This document shows, piece after piece, positions 8,279-15,369 of a DNA stretch of 32,360 nt. The stretch lies in NCBI RefSeq assembly GCF_004570325.1, contig NZ_SPQO01000045.1, positions 1 through 32,360 on the forward strand. The letters run 5' to 3'. Position 1 is the first letter of the stretch. Each line of letters begins with the position of its first letter. The position numbers and the translations under genes were made by a program. The notes under the pieces were generated by a model. That model saw only the letters and a list, made by a program, of their open reading frames with translations, was not told the origin of the DNA and did no database searches. Origin of the DNA: Mycobacterium sp. PS03-16. GTDB taxonomy: Bacteria; Actinomycetota; Actinomycetes; Mycobacteriales; Mycobacteriaceae.

Positions 8279-9163
8279 TCAGACGGCGGAATTGACGGTG
8301 CGGCGCGACGAATGCCAGGGGATGAGCAGCTTCTCGGCGATCTCGATGATCGCGAACAGCACGATGCCGAGCAGGGACATGATGATCAGCGCGGCGAACA
8401 GCATTGCGGTGTCGATGTTTCCGTTGGCCTGCAGGATCACGTAGCCGAGACCTTCGTTGGCGCCGACGAATTCGCCGACCACCGCGCCGGTGACCGCCAG
8501 GGTGGCCGCGACCTTCAGGCCCGACATCAGCTGAGGGAGCGACGCGGGGAAGCGGACTTTCATGAACGTCTTGAACCTGCTGGCGCCCATCGTGGAGGTC
8601 AGTTCGAGGATCTCGGGGTCCACGGAACGCAGGCCGGCCAGCCCCGAGATCACGATCGGGAAGAACGCCATGAGCACCGCGACCAGGATCTTGGGCGACG
8701 GCCCGAAGCCGAGCCACACGACGAACAGGGGTGCGATCGCGATCTTCGGGATGACCTGGGCGAAGAGGATCAGCGGGTACACCGTCTTCTCCAAGCTGGC
8801 CGAGTAGATCATCACGACGGCGACGAATTCGCCGACGATCGCGGCGATCAGGAAGCCGACCACGGTCTCCCAGGTGGTGACCCAGGTGTTCTGCGCCAGG
8901 TAGGCCGCGTTCTCCTGGGCCGTGCGCCAGGTGTCGCCCGGTGACGGCAGGATGTAGGGGGCGACCAGTTCGGCTTCGGTGACCGCCCACCAGGCGGCCA
9001 GCAGCGCGATGACCAGGGCCACGGGCCGCCAGATGCCGGCGAGGGTGCGCCGGGCCGAGAAGCTCGGGCGCCCCGGGGTGCGCCGCGGGGGAGTCGACGG
9101 GGTTGTCGGTGGTGCGTCATCGCCCCCGGAGGGGCGCACGCCGGCTGCTGCCGTTACCGCCAT
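8279..9163 (-). CDS. ABC transporter permease, SsuC/TauC type
   Basis: From ATG 9163 the product has 294 residues. A Pro/Thr-rich cytoplasmic N-terminus of about 45 residues is followed by roughly six membrane segments (VALVIALLAAWWAVTE, ETVVGFLIAAIVGEFVAVVMI, LILFAQVIPKIAIAPLFVVWLGFG, ILVAVLMAFFPIVISGLAG, ATLAVTGAVVGEFVG, AALIIMSLLGIVLFAIIEI). The EAA-type loop that docks the ATPase is around ELTSTMGASRFKTFMKVRFPASLPQLMSGLK. AGGAC lies upstream of ATG 9163; an in-frame ATG at 9235 would place the operator region inside the coding sequence and is less likely. It is the first gene of the importer operon. Confidence 0.92.
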   Translation of the reverse strand: MAVTAAAGVRPSGGDDAPPTTPSTPPRRTPGRPSFSARRTLAGIWRPVALVIALLAAWWAVTEAELVAPYILPSPGDTWRTAQENAAYLAQNTWVTTWETVVGFLIAAIVGEFVAVVMIYSASLEKTVYPLILFAQVIPKIAIAPLFVVWLGFGPSPKILVAVLMAFFPIVISGLAGLRSVDPEILELTSTMGASRFKTFMKVRFPASLPQLMSGLKVAATLAVTGAVVGEFVGANEGLGYVILQANGNIDTAMLFAALIIMSLLGIVLFAIIEIAEKLLIPWHSSRRTVNSAV

Positions 9164-9207
9164 GGAATGTCCTAAGTTCGCAGTGGCTCGGGTCGGGAAC
9201 CCGACTG

Positions 9208-9221
9208 GGAATGCGCTTTCC
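9208..9221. promoter_or_regulatory. LacI-type operator at the importer promoter
   Basis: GGAATGCGCTTTCC is a near-perfect 14-bp palindrome with a central CG, as LacI-family regulators use. It lies 12-25 bases downstream of the minus-strand -10, so a bound repressor would block early transcription. The same motif recurs at 10400-10413, on the other side of the lacI-type gene; counting the flanks, 17 of 20 bases match. Confidence 0.75.
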
Positions 9222-9233
9222 GAAGCGAGGCCC

Positions 9234-9263
9234 ACCGTAACGTGATTCAGCGCACAGTGTCAA
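9234..9263 (-). promoter_or_regulatory. Promoter of the ABC importer operon
   Basis: Reading the minus strand, TTGACA (9263-9258) is separated by 18 bp from TACGGT (9239-9234). The -35 is a perfect SigA-type hexamer and the -10 fits the mycobacterial TAnnnT. The predicted transcript starts near 9227, just before the operator, and gives a leader of about 65 nt before the permease ATG at 9163. Confidence 0.7.
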
Positions 9264-9295
9264 CGCCTTGGTGGCGCGCGCCGCGACCGGAAAGG

Positions 9296-10327
9296 TCAGG
9301 GCAGCCGGGTGCTGTCGCGCAGCACCACGGTCCCGGGGATGCGCTCGCGCTGGTCGGCGGTGCCGGCGTCCCGGCACAGCGCCAGCTCGACGGCCCGCAC
9401 ACCGATCTCCTCGAGCGGCAGCACGACCGTCGACAGGCTCGGCATGTGGTCGCGCAGCGTGGGGATGTCGTCGAAGCCCGCGACACATACGTCGCGTGGC
9501 ACCACCAGGCCCAGCTCACGCCATGCGGCGATGGCTCCGATGGCCATCACGTCGGTGACCGCGAAGACGCACACCGGACGGCCGCCGGCGCCGGGCTCGA
9601 GCTGCAGGGCGGCGGCCAGCCGCCGCGCCGCGGAGTGGCCGCCGTCGCGGGTGAACGCACCCGACACCTCCACCAGCGGGGTCAGGCCCCGGCGGCCGAG
9701 CGCCTCGACGAAGCCGTTGCGGCGGTCCACCGCGGTGCGGATGCTGCCCGGCCCGCCGATGACGGCGAAATCGGTGTGTCCGGCGTCGACCAGTGCGTCC
9801 GCGAGTTGCCCTGAGGCGAAATGATTTTCGGGCTCGACCGCGCCGCCGAAGGCCAGCGGCTGGCCGATCACCACGACATGTCCGCCGTTGTCGCGGTAGC
9901 GGCCGAACTCGGCCTCCAGGTCGCGGTCGAGGTCGCCGCTCTGCCGTGAACCCGCCAGCACGATCGCATCCGCGCGGTGGGCGATGAACGTGCTGACCAC
10001 CTCGCGTTCGACATCGAAGTCGCGATCGGTGGCGGCGAGCAGCACCTGTTTGCGCGCGGTGCGCGCGGCGGTCTGCACGCCGCGCGCGATCGACGAGAAG
10101 TAGGGGTCGGCGATGTCGTGGACGACCAGTCCGAGCAGGCCGGTCGAGGCCCGCGCCAGCGCCTGGGCCTGGGCGTTCGGGACGTAGCCCAGTTCGCGGG
10201 CGGCCGCGCGGACCCGGTCGGCGACCCCTTCGCCCGGCACCCGCGACGAGCCGTTGAGCACGCGCGACGCCGTCGCCTGGGAGACGCCCGCCCGCGCTGC
10301 CACGTCCTGCAGTCGTACCGCAGCCAT
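9296..10327 (-). CDS. LacI family transcriptional regulator
   Basis: From ATG 10327 the product has 343 residues, the usual length. The N-terminal helix-turn-helix reads RLQDVAARAGVSQATASRVLNGSSRVP, followed by the hinge-helix region (ELGYVPNAQAQALARASTGLLGLVV). The ligand domain is of the periplasmic sugar-binding fold (VHDIADPYFSSIARGVQTAAR, FAVIGGPGSIRTAVDRRNGFVEAL, VFAVTDVMAIGAIAAWRELGLVVPRDVCVAGFDDIP). GAGGGTGAG upstream supports this start. Two identical-type operators flank the gene, one at the importer promoter and one at the dehydrogenase promoter. It is therefore probably a local repressor released by the transported compound or a breakdown product. Confidence 0.93.
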   Translation of the reverse strand: MAAVRLQDVAARAGVSQATASRVLNGSSRVPGEGVADRVRAAARELGYVPNAQAQALARASTGLLGLVVHDIADPYFSSIARGVQTAARTARKQVLLAATDRDFDVEREVVSTFIAHRADAIVLAGSRQSGDLDRDLEAEFGRYRDNGGHVVVIGQPLAFGGAVEPENHFASGQLADALVDAGHTDFAVIGGPGSIRTAVDRRNGFVEALGRRGLTPLVEVSGAFTRDGGHSAARRLAAALQLEPGAGGRPVCVFAVTDVMAIGAIAAWRELGLVVPRDVCVAGFDDIPTLRDHMPSLSTVVLPLEEIGVRAVELALCRDAGTADQRERIPGTVVLRDSTRLP

Positions 10328-10370
10328 CGCTGTTCTCACCCTCTTGCGGGCCGGTCGTTCGGCACAGGGG

Positions 10371-10399
10371 TTGACCGGCTGGTGCCGACAGCTTACCGT
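10371..10399 (+). promoter_or_regulatory. Promoter of the Gfo/Idh-DUF993-isomerase operon
   Basis: TTGACC (10371-10376), a 17-bp spacer and TACCGT (10394-10399) form a good SigA-type promoter. The operator starts at the very next base, so a bound repressor would cover the transcription start. The leader to ATG 10524 is about 118 nt. Confidence 0.7.
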
Positions 10400-10413
10400 G
10401 GAAAGCGCATTCC
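10400..10413. promoter_or_regulatory. LacI-type operator at the catabolic operon promoter
   Basis: GGAAAGCGCATTCC is the reverse complement of the operator at 9208-9221 and abuts the -10 of the dehydrogenase operon. Its downstream flank (GAAG) also matches. The paired sites tie importer and catabolic genes to one regulator. Confidence 0.75.
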
Positions 10414-10475
10414 GAAGTGCTGACACCGCATGGTCCTTGAGGACAAGTGACGGTGCCGTTCCCACGACAGCACTC

Positions 10476-10523
10476 GCCGGCGCGAATCACCGACGCCGGC
10501 CAGAGAAACAAGGACTTCTCCTT
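10476..10523 (+). promoter_or_regulatory. Structured leader with hairpin and self-paired Shine-Dalgarno
   Basis: A 7-bp hairpin, GCCGGCG (10476-10482) with CGCCGGC (10494-10500), is followed by AAGGA (10510-10514) that can pair with TCCTT (10519-10523), the last bases before the ATG. AAGGA is the only ribosome-binding site visible for this operon, so the small stem could limit initiation. The stems are seen in the sequence; any regulatory role is inference. Confidence 0.35.
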
Positions 10524-11696
10524 ATGGCATCTTCCCCCGGCCAACCTGCCGGCCGCCGCACCCTGCGCATCGCCATGAACGGCGTGACCGGGCGCATGGG
10601 CTACCGCCAGCACCTGGTGCGCTCGATCCTCCCACTGCGCGACAGCGGACTGTTGCTCTCCGACGGCACCCGCGTCGACGTCGAACCGATCCTGGTGGGA
10701 CGCAACGCGGACAAACTCGCCGACCTCGCCGCCGAGCACGGGGTGACGGAGTGGACCACCGACGCCTCGGCGGTGATCGCCGATCCGACCGTCGACGTCT
10801 ACTTCGACGCCCAGGTCACCTCGCGGCGCGTCGAAGCGCTCACCGCGGCCATCAAGGCGGGTAAGCACGTCTACACCGAGAAGCCGACCGCCGAGACCCT
10901 CACCGAGGCCGTGGAACTGGCGCGGATGGCGGAGAACGCCGGCGTGGTCGCCGGCGTGGTGCACGACAAGCTGTACCTGCCCGGGCTGGTCAAGCTGCGC
11001 CGGCTCGTCGACGAGGGCTTCTTCGGCCGCATCCTGTCGATGCGCGGCGAATTCGGCTACTGGGTGTTCGAAGGTGACCAGCAGCCCGCCCAGCGGCCGA
11101 GCTGGAACTACCGCGCCGAGGACGGCGGCGGCATCACCGTCGACATGTTCTGCCACTGGAACTACGTAATGGAGGCCCTGCTGGGCCCGGTGCAGGCGGT
11201 CACCGCCCGCGCGGTCACCCACATTCCGACCCGCTGGGACGAGTCCGGCGCGGCCTACGATGCCACCGCCGACGACGCCGCCTACGGCATCTTCGAGATC
11301 TCCGGCGGCGTCGTCGCGCAGATCAACTCCTCGTGGGCGGTGCGCGTCTACCGCGACGAGCTCGTCGAATTCCAGATCGACGGCACCCATGGGTCGGCCG
11401 TGGCGGGGCTGCGCCGCTGCGTGGCCCAGCAGCGCGCCCACACCCCCAAGCCGGTGTGGAACCCCGATCTGCCGGTCACCGAGAAGTTCCGCGACCAGTG
11501 GCTGGAGGTGCCCGCCAACGCCGACCTGGACAACGGCTTCAAACTGCAGTGGGAGGAGTTCCTGCGCGACGTCCTGGCCGGACGCCCCCACCGGTTCGGC
11601 CTGCTCTCGGCCGCCCGCGGGGTCCAGCTGGCCGAGCTCGGGCTGCGCAGCTCCGCCGAGGGCCGTCGCCTCGAGGTGCCGGAGATCGTGCTGTGA
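10524..11696 (+). CDS. Gfo/Idh/MocA family NAD(P)-dependent oxidoreductase
   Basis: The product has 390 residues. The N-terminal Rossmann domain starts LRIAMNGVTGRMGYRQHLVRSI; its glycine motif is GVTGRMG, unlike the usual GxGxxG. The family's EKP motif (HVYTEKP) has K120. In the C-terminal domain, GGGITVDMFCHWNYVMEALLG provides the Asp and His of the catalytic D-x3-H pattern. Relatives oxidise or reduce sugars, inositols or their derivatives at one hydroxyl. ATG 10524 follows AAGGA by nine bases. It is the first gene of a LacI-controlled three-gene operon, and its stop overlaps the next start (GTGA). A first-step dehydrogenase role is inferred; the substrate is unknown. Confidence 0.9.
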   Translation: MASSPGQPAGRRTLRIAMNGVTGRMGYRQHLVRSILPLRDSGLLLSDGTRVDVEPILVGRNADKLADLAAEHGVTEWTTDASAVIADPTVDVYFDAQVTSRRVEALTAAIKAGKHVYTEKPTAETLTEAVELARMAENAGVVAGVVHDKLYLPGLVKLRRLVDEGFFGRILSMRGEFGYWVFEGDQQPAQRPSWNYRAEDGGGITVDMFCHWNYVMEALLGPVQAVTARAVTHIPTRWDESGAAYDATADDAAYGIFEISGGVVAQINSSWAVRVYRDELVEFQIDGTHGSAVAGLRRCVAQQRAHTPKPVWNPDLPVTEKFRDQWLEVPANADLDNGFKLQWEEFLRDVLAGRPHRFGLLSAARGVQLAELGLRSSAEGRRLEVPEIVL

Positions 11697-12898
11697 CCAC
11701 CACCAGCGCGTCCCGCGCCACCGCGACCGTCGTCCTGCCCCTCGACGGCGCCCTGCACAGCTATGGACTCGGTGAGCCGGGTCCGTGGCAGCGGCCGACG
11801 CGGCCGATCGAATCCCGGATCGCTTATGCCGCAGCGCATGTGGTGCCGCGTGCGCTGGGGGACACCAGCCCCGGCGCGCCGGCCGATCTGGATTGGGACA
11901 CCACACTGGCCTACCGCCACGAACTGTGGTCGTACGGGCTGGGCGTCGCCGACGCGATGGACACCGCCCAGCGCGGGATGGGCCTGGACTGGCCCGCCAC
12001 CCGTGAGCTGATCCGGCGTAGCGGCCGCGAAGCCGCCACCGTCGGCGGCCGGCTCGCGTGCGGGGCGGGCACCGATCAGCTCGACCTCGCCGCCGTGCCC
12101 CCCGGGGCGCGCGGGCTGGGGATGATCACCGACGCCTACCGGGAACAGATCGCGGTCGTCCGCGAGGCGGGCGCCAACGTGATCCTGATGGCGTCGCGGG
12201 CCCTGGCCGCGGTGGCGACGTCACCGGCGGACTACCTGTCGGTGTACGGCACGCTGCTGGCCGAGGCCGACCGCCCGGTGATCCTGCACTGGCTGGGGGA
12301 GATGTTCGACCCGGCGCTGCGCGGATACTGGGGCGACGCCGAGATCGAGCGCGCCACCGCGACGTTCCGCGAGCTGATCCGTTCGCACGCCGACAAGGTC
12401 GACGGAGTGAAGGTGTCGCTGCTCGACGCCGCCCACGAGGTCGCGTTGCGCCGGGCGCTGCCCGACGGCGTGCGGCTCTACACGGGCGACGACTTCAACT
12501 ACCCGGAACTGATCGTCGGCGACGGATTCGCCGGGCGCGACCACTCCGATGCGCTGCTGGGCATCTTCGCCGCGATCTACCCGGCCGCGTCGACCGCACT
12601 GCAACACCTCGACGCCGGTGAGCCCGCCCGCGCGCTGGAGATCCTGGAGTCCACCCGGGCGCTGGGGCGGCACATCTTCGCCGCGCCGACGTACTACTAC
12701 AAGACCGGCATCGCGTTCCTGGCATGGCTCAACGGCCACCAGCGCGGATTCACCATGGTCGGCGGGCTGGCGAGCGGGCGTTCGGTGAGCCACCTGTGCA
12801 AGGCGTTCATGCTGGCCGACCACGCCGGGCTGCTCACCGACCCGGACCTGGCCGCGCACCGCATGCGCACGTTCCTGACCGTCAACGGGGTCGGCTGA
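11693..12898 (+). CDS. DUF993 family protein (dihydrodipicolinate synthase-like aldolase fold)
   Basis: The product (401 residues from GTG 11693) matches my recollection of DUF993, which databases place near the DHDPS/N-acetylneuraminate lyase superfamily. Supporting features are VVREAGANVILMASRAL, a barrel strand RPVILHWLGEMFDPALRGYWG, and DGVKVSLLDAAHE, where K240 sits where the Schiff-base lysine of this superfamily lies. LYTGDDFNYPELI resembles the sequence after that lysine in DHDPS. A C-C bond cleaving or forming step on a keto intermediate is plausible but unproven. The start overlaps the previous stop (GTGA), and the end overlaps the next start (ATGA), so translation of the three genes is coupled. 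Confidence 0.85.
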   Translation: MTTTSASRATATVVLPLDGALHSYGLGEPGPWQRPTRPIESRIAYAAAHVVPRALGDTSPGAPADLDWDTTLAYRHELWSYGLGVADAMDTAQRGMGLDWPATRELIRRSGREAATVGGRLACGAGTDQLDLAAVPPGARGLGMITDAYREQIAVVREAGANVILMASRALAAVATSPADYLSVYGTLLAEADRPVILHWLGEMFDPALRGYWGDAEIERATATFRELIRSHADKVDGVKVSLLDAAHEVALRRALPDGVRLYTGDDFNYPELIVGDGFAGRDHSDALLGIFAAIYPAASTALQHLDAGEPARALEILESTRALGRHIFAAPTYYYKTGIAFLAWLNGHQRGFTMVGGLASGRSVSHLCKAFMLADHAGLLTDPDLAAHRMRTFLTVNGVG

Positions 12899-13734
12899 TG
12901 AGTGGGCAGTTCGGCCGGCTGTCGCTGAACACCATGACCACCAAGGCGCTCACCCTGCGTGAAGCGGCCGAGGCGACCGCGGCCGCGGGTCTGCCCGCGA
13001 TCGGGCTGTGGCGCGACCGGGTCGCCGAGGCCGGTGTGGACACCGCCGCGAAGATCGTGCGCGACAACGGCTTACGCGTGTCCAGTCTGTGCCGCGGCGG
13101 CTTCCTCACCGCGGTGGCCGACGCCGACGCGGCGCTGGACGACAACCGCAGGGCCATCGACGAGGCGGCCACCGTCGGGGCCCCGGAGCTGATCATGGTC
13201 GCCGGCGGCATCCCCGACCGCGACCTGCCCGGCGCCCGGGCCCGGCTCGCCGAGCGGCTCGTGAAGCTGGTACCGTACGCCGCCGAGCGTGACGTGCGCC
13301 TGGCGCTGGAACCGCTGCACCCGATGTTCTGCGCCGACCGCGCGGTCATCTCGACGCTGAACCAGGCGCTCGACCTGGCCGCACCCTTCCCGGCCCAGAC
13401 CGTCGGCGTCGTCGTCGACACCTTCCACGTCTGGTGGGATCCGGCGCTCGCCGACGCGGTCGCCGCCGCCGGTGCGGCCGGTCGGATCAGCTCGTTCCAG
13501 ATCTGCGACTGGCTGGTCCCGATGACCCCGGACCCGCTGGTCTCGCGCGGCATGATGGGCGACGGCGTCATCGACTTCGCGGCGATCGCCGCGCTGGTCC
13601 GCGACGCCGGGTACACCGGTGACGTCGAGGTCGAGATCTTCAACGAAACCGTGTGGGCCACTTCGGGTCCGGTGGTGCTGGAGACGATGAAGGAGCGCTA
13701 CCGCACGCTGGTGCTGCCTGCCCTGACGGGCTAG
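12898..13734 (+). CDS. Sugar phosphate isomerase/epimerase family TIM-barrel protein
   Basis: The product has 278 residues and the AP_endonuc_2/xylose-isomerase-like fold. Metal-ligand candidates are the Glu in LALEPLHPMFCADR, the Asp and His in VVDTFHVWWDP, and the last Glu in DVEVEIFNE; FQICDWLVPMTPDPL precedes a MGDGVIDF motif typical of the family. Relatives interconvert ketoses, epimerise sugars or cleave keto-sugar derivatives. It is the last gene of the operon, starting inside the previous stop (ATGA). It would act on the product of the dehydrogenase or of the DUF993 enzyme. Its stop lies within a CTAG shared with the stop of the convergent crotonase gene, leaving no room for a conventional terminator. 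Confidence 0.87.
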   Translation: MSGQFGRLSLNTMTTKALTLREAAEATAAAGLPAIGLWRDRVAEAGVDTAAKIVRDNGLRVSSLCRGGFLTAVADADAALDDNRRAIDEAATVGAPELIMVAGGIPDRDLPGARARLAERLVKLVPYAAERDVRLALEPLHPMFCADRAVISTLNQALDLAAPFPAQTVGVVVDTFHVWWDPALADAVAAAGAAGRISSFQICDWLVPMTPDPLVSRGMMGDGVIDFAAIAALVRDAGYTGDVEVEIFNETVWATSGPVVLETMKERYRTLVLPALTG

Positions 13735-14498
13735 CGCACCTGGGCGCGGCCGCGCTCGAACACCGCGGCGCGGTTGGCGGCGATGTCGTCCCCGGTGGCC
13801 GAGGCCATCCACCGGCGGGCGGCGTCGGCCTCCAGCCACAGTGAGCCGCCGGTCTGCGCCTCGTCGATGCGGTGGTAGGAGTCCAGCAGCGACCGCACCG
13901 CCCGCTGGTTGTTGCCGACGATCGACGCGGCGACCGTGCGCGCGGTGGGCAGCAGATCGGCGTGGGCCACCACCTCGGTGACCAGGCCGGCGCGCAGCGC
14001 GTCGGCGGCCGACAGGTAGTCCCCGGTCAGGCTCATCCGCCGCGCCATACCGATGCCGACCTTCTGCGGCAGCCGCACCGACAGCCCCCAGGTCGGCAGC
14101 AGACCGACACGGGCGTGCGTGTCGGCGAACCGCGCCTGCTCCGAGGCGATCAGGATGTCGCAGTACAGCGCGATCTCCAGGCCGCCGGTCACCGCGGCGC
14201 CGTTGATCGCGCCGATCACCGGCTTGGTCATCGACGGCCACTTCGGTGAGATGTCGGGCAGCGCGGTGGTGCCGCCCAGTTCCTTGAGGTCCAGCCCGGC
14301 GCAGAACACGGGGTCGGCGCCGGTCACGATCACCACGTCGACCGCGTCGTCGTACTCGGCGTCGCGCAGCGCCCCGAAGAACCGCTCACGCAGCGCCGCC
14401 GACAGCGCGTTGCGGGCCTGCGGCCGGTTCAGCGTCAGGGTCCGCACCCGGTCGGTGGTGTCGATCAGCAGGATGTCGGCGGTGTCAGCGTTGCTCAT
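13731..14498 (-). CDS. echA16: Enoyl-CoA hydratase/isomerase family protein, EchA16-like
   Basis: The product (255 residues) is a crotonase. The CoA-binding and oxyanion-hole segments are LNRPQARNALSA, ADPVFCAGLDLKEL and NGAAVTGGLEIALYCDILIAS. The glutamate of GGLE, matching Glu144 of rat hydratase, is present. The second catalytic glutamate, normally in a PE(I/V)xxG context, is replaced by THARVG, so plain hydration is uncertain and isomerase or other acyl-CoA chemistry is possible. In M. tuberculosis echA16 lies near dinF and nrnA, supporting the name by position. A TAGCGT -10 (14507-14512) eight bases before the ATG suggests a leaderless message. It diverges from the DUF2277 gene. Confidence 0.85.
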   Translation of the reverse strand: MSNADTADILLIDTTDRVRTLTLNRPQARNALSAALRERFFGALRDAEYDDAVDVVIVTGADPVFCAGLDLKELGGTTALPDISPKWPSMTKPVIGAINGAAVTGGLEIALYCDILIASEQARFADTHARVGLLPTWGLSVRLPQKVGIGMARRMSLTGDYLSAADALRAGLVTEVVAHADLLPTARTVAASIVGNNQRAVRSLLDSYHRIDEAQTGGSLWLEADAARRWMASATGDDIAANRAAVFERGRAQVR

Positions 14499-14506
14499 GC
14501 CGCTAG

Positions 14507-14529
14507 ACGCTAGCCGCCCGGCCTATCGT
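14507..14529. promoter_or_regulatory. Divergent leaderless promoter pair (echA16-like / DUF2277)
   Basis: The 38-bp gap holds two -10 hexamers: TAGCGT on the minus strand (14512-14507), eight bases from the crotonase ATG, and TATCGT on the plus strand (14524-14529), seven bases from the DUF2277 ATG. The spacing matches leaderless mycobacterial transcripts, and the second supports ATG 14537 over GTG 14528. No -35 was recognised for either. Confidence 0.5.
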
Positions 14530-14536
14530 GGCTGTC

Positions 14537-14803
14537 ATGTGCCGAAACATCACCGAGCTGCGCGGCCTGGAACCGGCGGCCACGGCCGAGGAGATCGAGG
14601 CCGCCGCCCGCCAGTACATCCGCAAGGTCAGCGGTATCACCCGCCCCACGGCCGCCAACAGCGAGGCGTTCGAGACCGCGGTCGCCGAGGTCACCGCGAC
14701 CACCACGCGGCTGCTGTCCCAGCTGCCTGCGCGCCGCCAGCCGCCCAAGACCGTTCCGCCGCTGCGCCGTCCGGAGGTCCGCGCGCGGCTCAACCTGGCG
14801 TGA
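14537..14803 (+). CDS. DUF2277 family protein
   Basis: This 88-residue protein begins MCRNITELRGLEPAATAEEIEAAARQYIRKVSG, the family's conserved MCRNI start and (Y/F)xRKxSG motif. The family has no known function; the conserved Cys-Arg-Asn at the N-terminus suggests a functional terminus. The C-terminal part is Arg/Pro-rich and probably unstructured. ATG 14537 is preferred because homologues begin at MCRNI and a -10 lies seven bases upstream. It overlaps the DUF1802 gene (GTGA), so the two are probably co-expressed. Confidence 0.88.
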   Translation: MCRNITELRGLEPAATAEEIEAAARQYIRKVSGITRPTAANSEAFETAVAEVTATTTRLLSQLPARRQPPKTVPPLRRPEVRARLNLA

Positions 14804-15369
14804 GCGGCCCGGTGCTCGACGTCTGCACCCCGGCGCTCAAGGAGTGGAGCGCGGCGGTGCACGCGATGCTCGACGGCAGGCAGACCGTGCTGCTGCGCAA
14901 GGGCGGCATCGGTGAGAAGCGGTTCAGCCTCGATGCCCGGCGCTTCCTCCTGTTCCCGACCGTCGCGCACAGCCACGCCGAACGGGTCCGGCCCGAACAC
15001 CGCGACCTGCTCGTCCCGGCGGCCGGCGACAGCACCGAGACGGCGTTGACCCTGCGGGCGGCGGCGAGCGTCGTCGCCGCGGTGGAGGTGCACCGGCCCG
15101 AGGGGATCGGTGACCTCGAGCCGCTGCACATCTGGACCGCGGAGTCGGTTCACGCCGACCGGCTGGACTTCCGGCCCCGCCACCGGCTCACGGTGCTCGT
15201 CGTCCAGATCCGCCCCCTCGTCGAACCGGTGCACATCGACCGCACCCCGCAGTACGCCGGGTGCACCAGCTGGGTCGACCTGCCCGTGGCGCCCGCCGTC
15301 GGGCCACCGGTGCACGAGGACGAGGCGCTGGCCGTGGTGGCCGAGCGGGTGCGCCGGTCAGTCGGCTGA
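14800..15369 (+). CDS. DUF1802 family protein
   Basis: The product (189 residues) opens with ALKEWSAAVHAMLDGRQTVLLRKGGIGEKRFSL, the signature of DUF1802, and continues with FLLFPTVAHSHAERVRPEHR. No catalytic motif can be identified and the function is unknown. It carries no signal peptide or membrane segment, so it should be cytoplasmic. The GTG overlaps the DUF2277 stop, indicating translational coupling. Its last 12 bases overlap the end of the convergent CocE/NonD hydrolase gene. Confidence 0.85.
   Translation: MSGPVLDVCTPALKEWSAAVHAMLDGRQTVLLRKGGIGEKRFSLDARRFLLFPTVAHSHAERVRPEHRDLLVPAAGDSTETALTLRAAASVVAAVEVHRPEGIGDLEPLHIWTAESVHADRLDFRPRHRLTVLVVQIRPLVEPVHIDRTPQYAGCTSWVDLPVAPAVGPPVHEDEALAVVAERVRRSVG

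Noticed and set aside
10430..10450. A six-codon leader peptide (MVLEDK) before the dehydrogenase gene
   Set aside because: It has no ribosome-binding site and no run of regulatory codons, so it is probably chance.
9516..11906. A 796-codon minus-strand frame spanning the dehydrogenase and lacI genes
   Set aside because: It crosses the divergent promoter region and both operons' real genes; its last part is a frame-shifted reading of the LacI gene.
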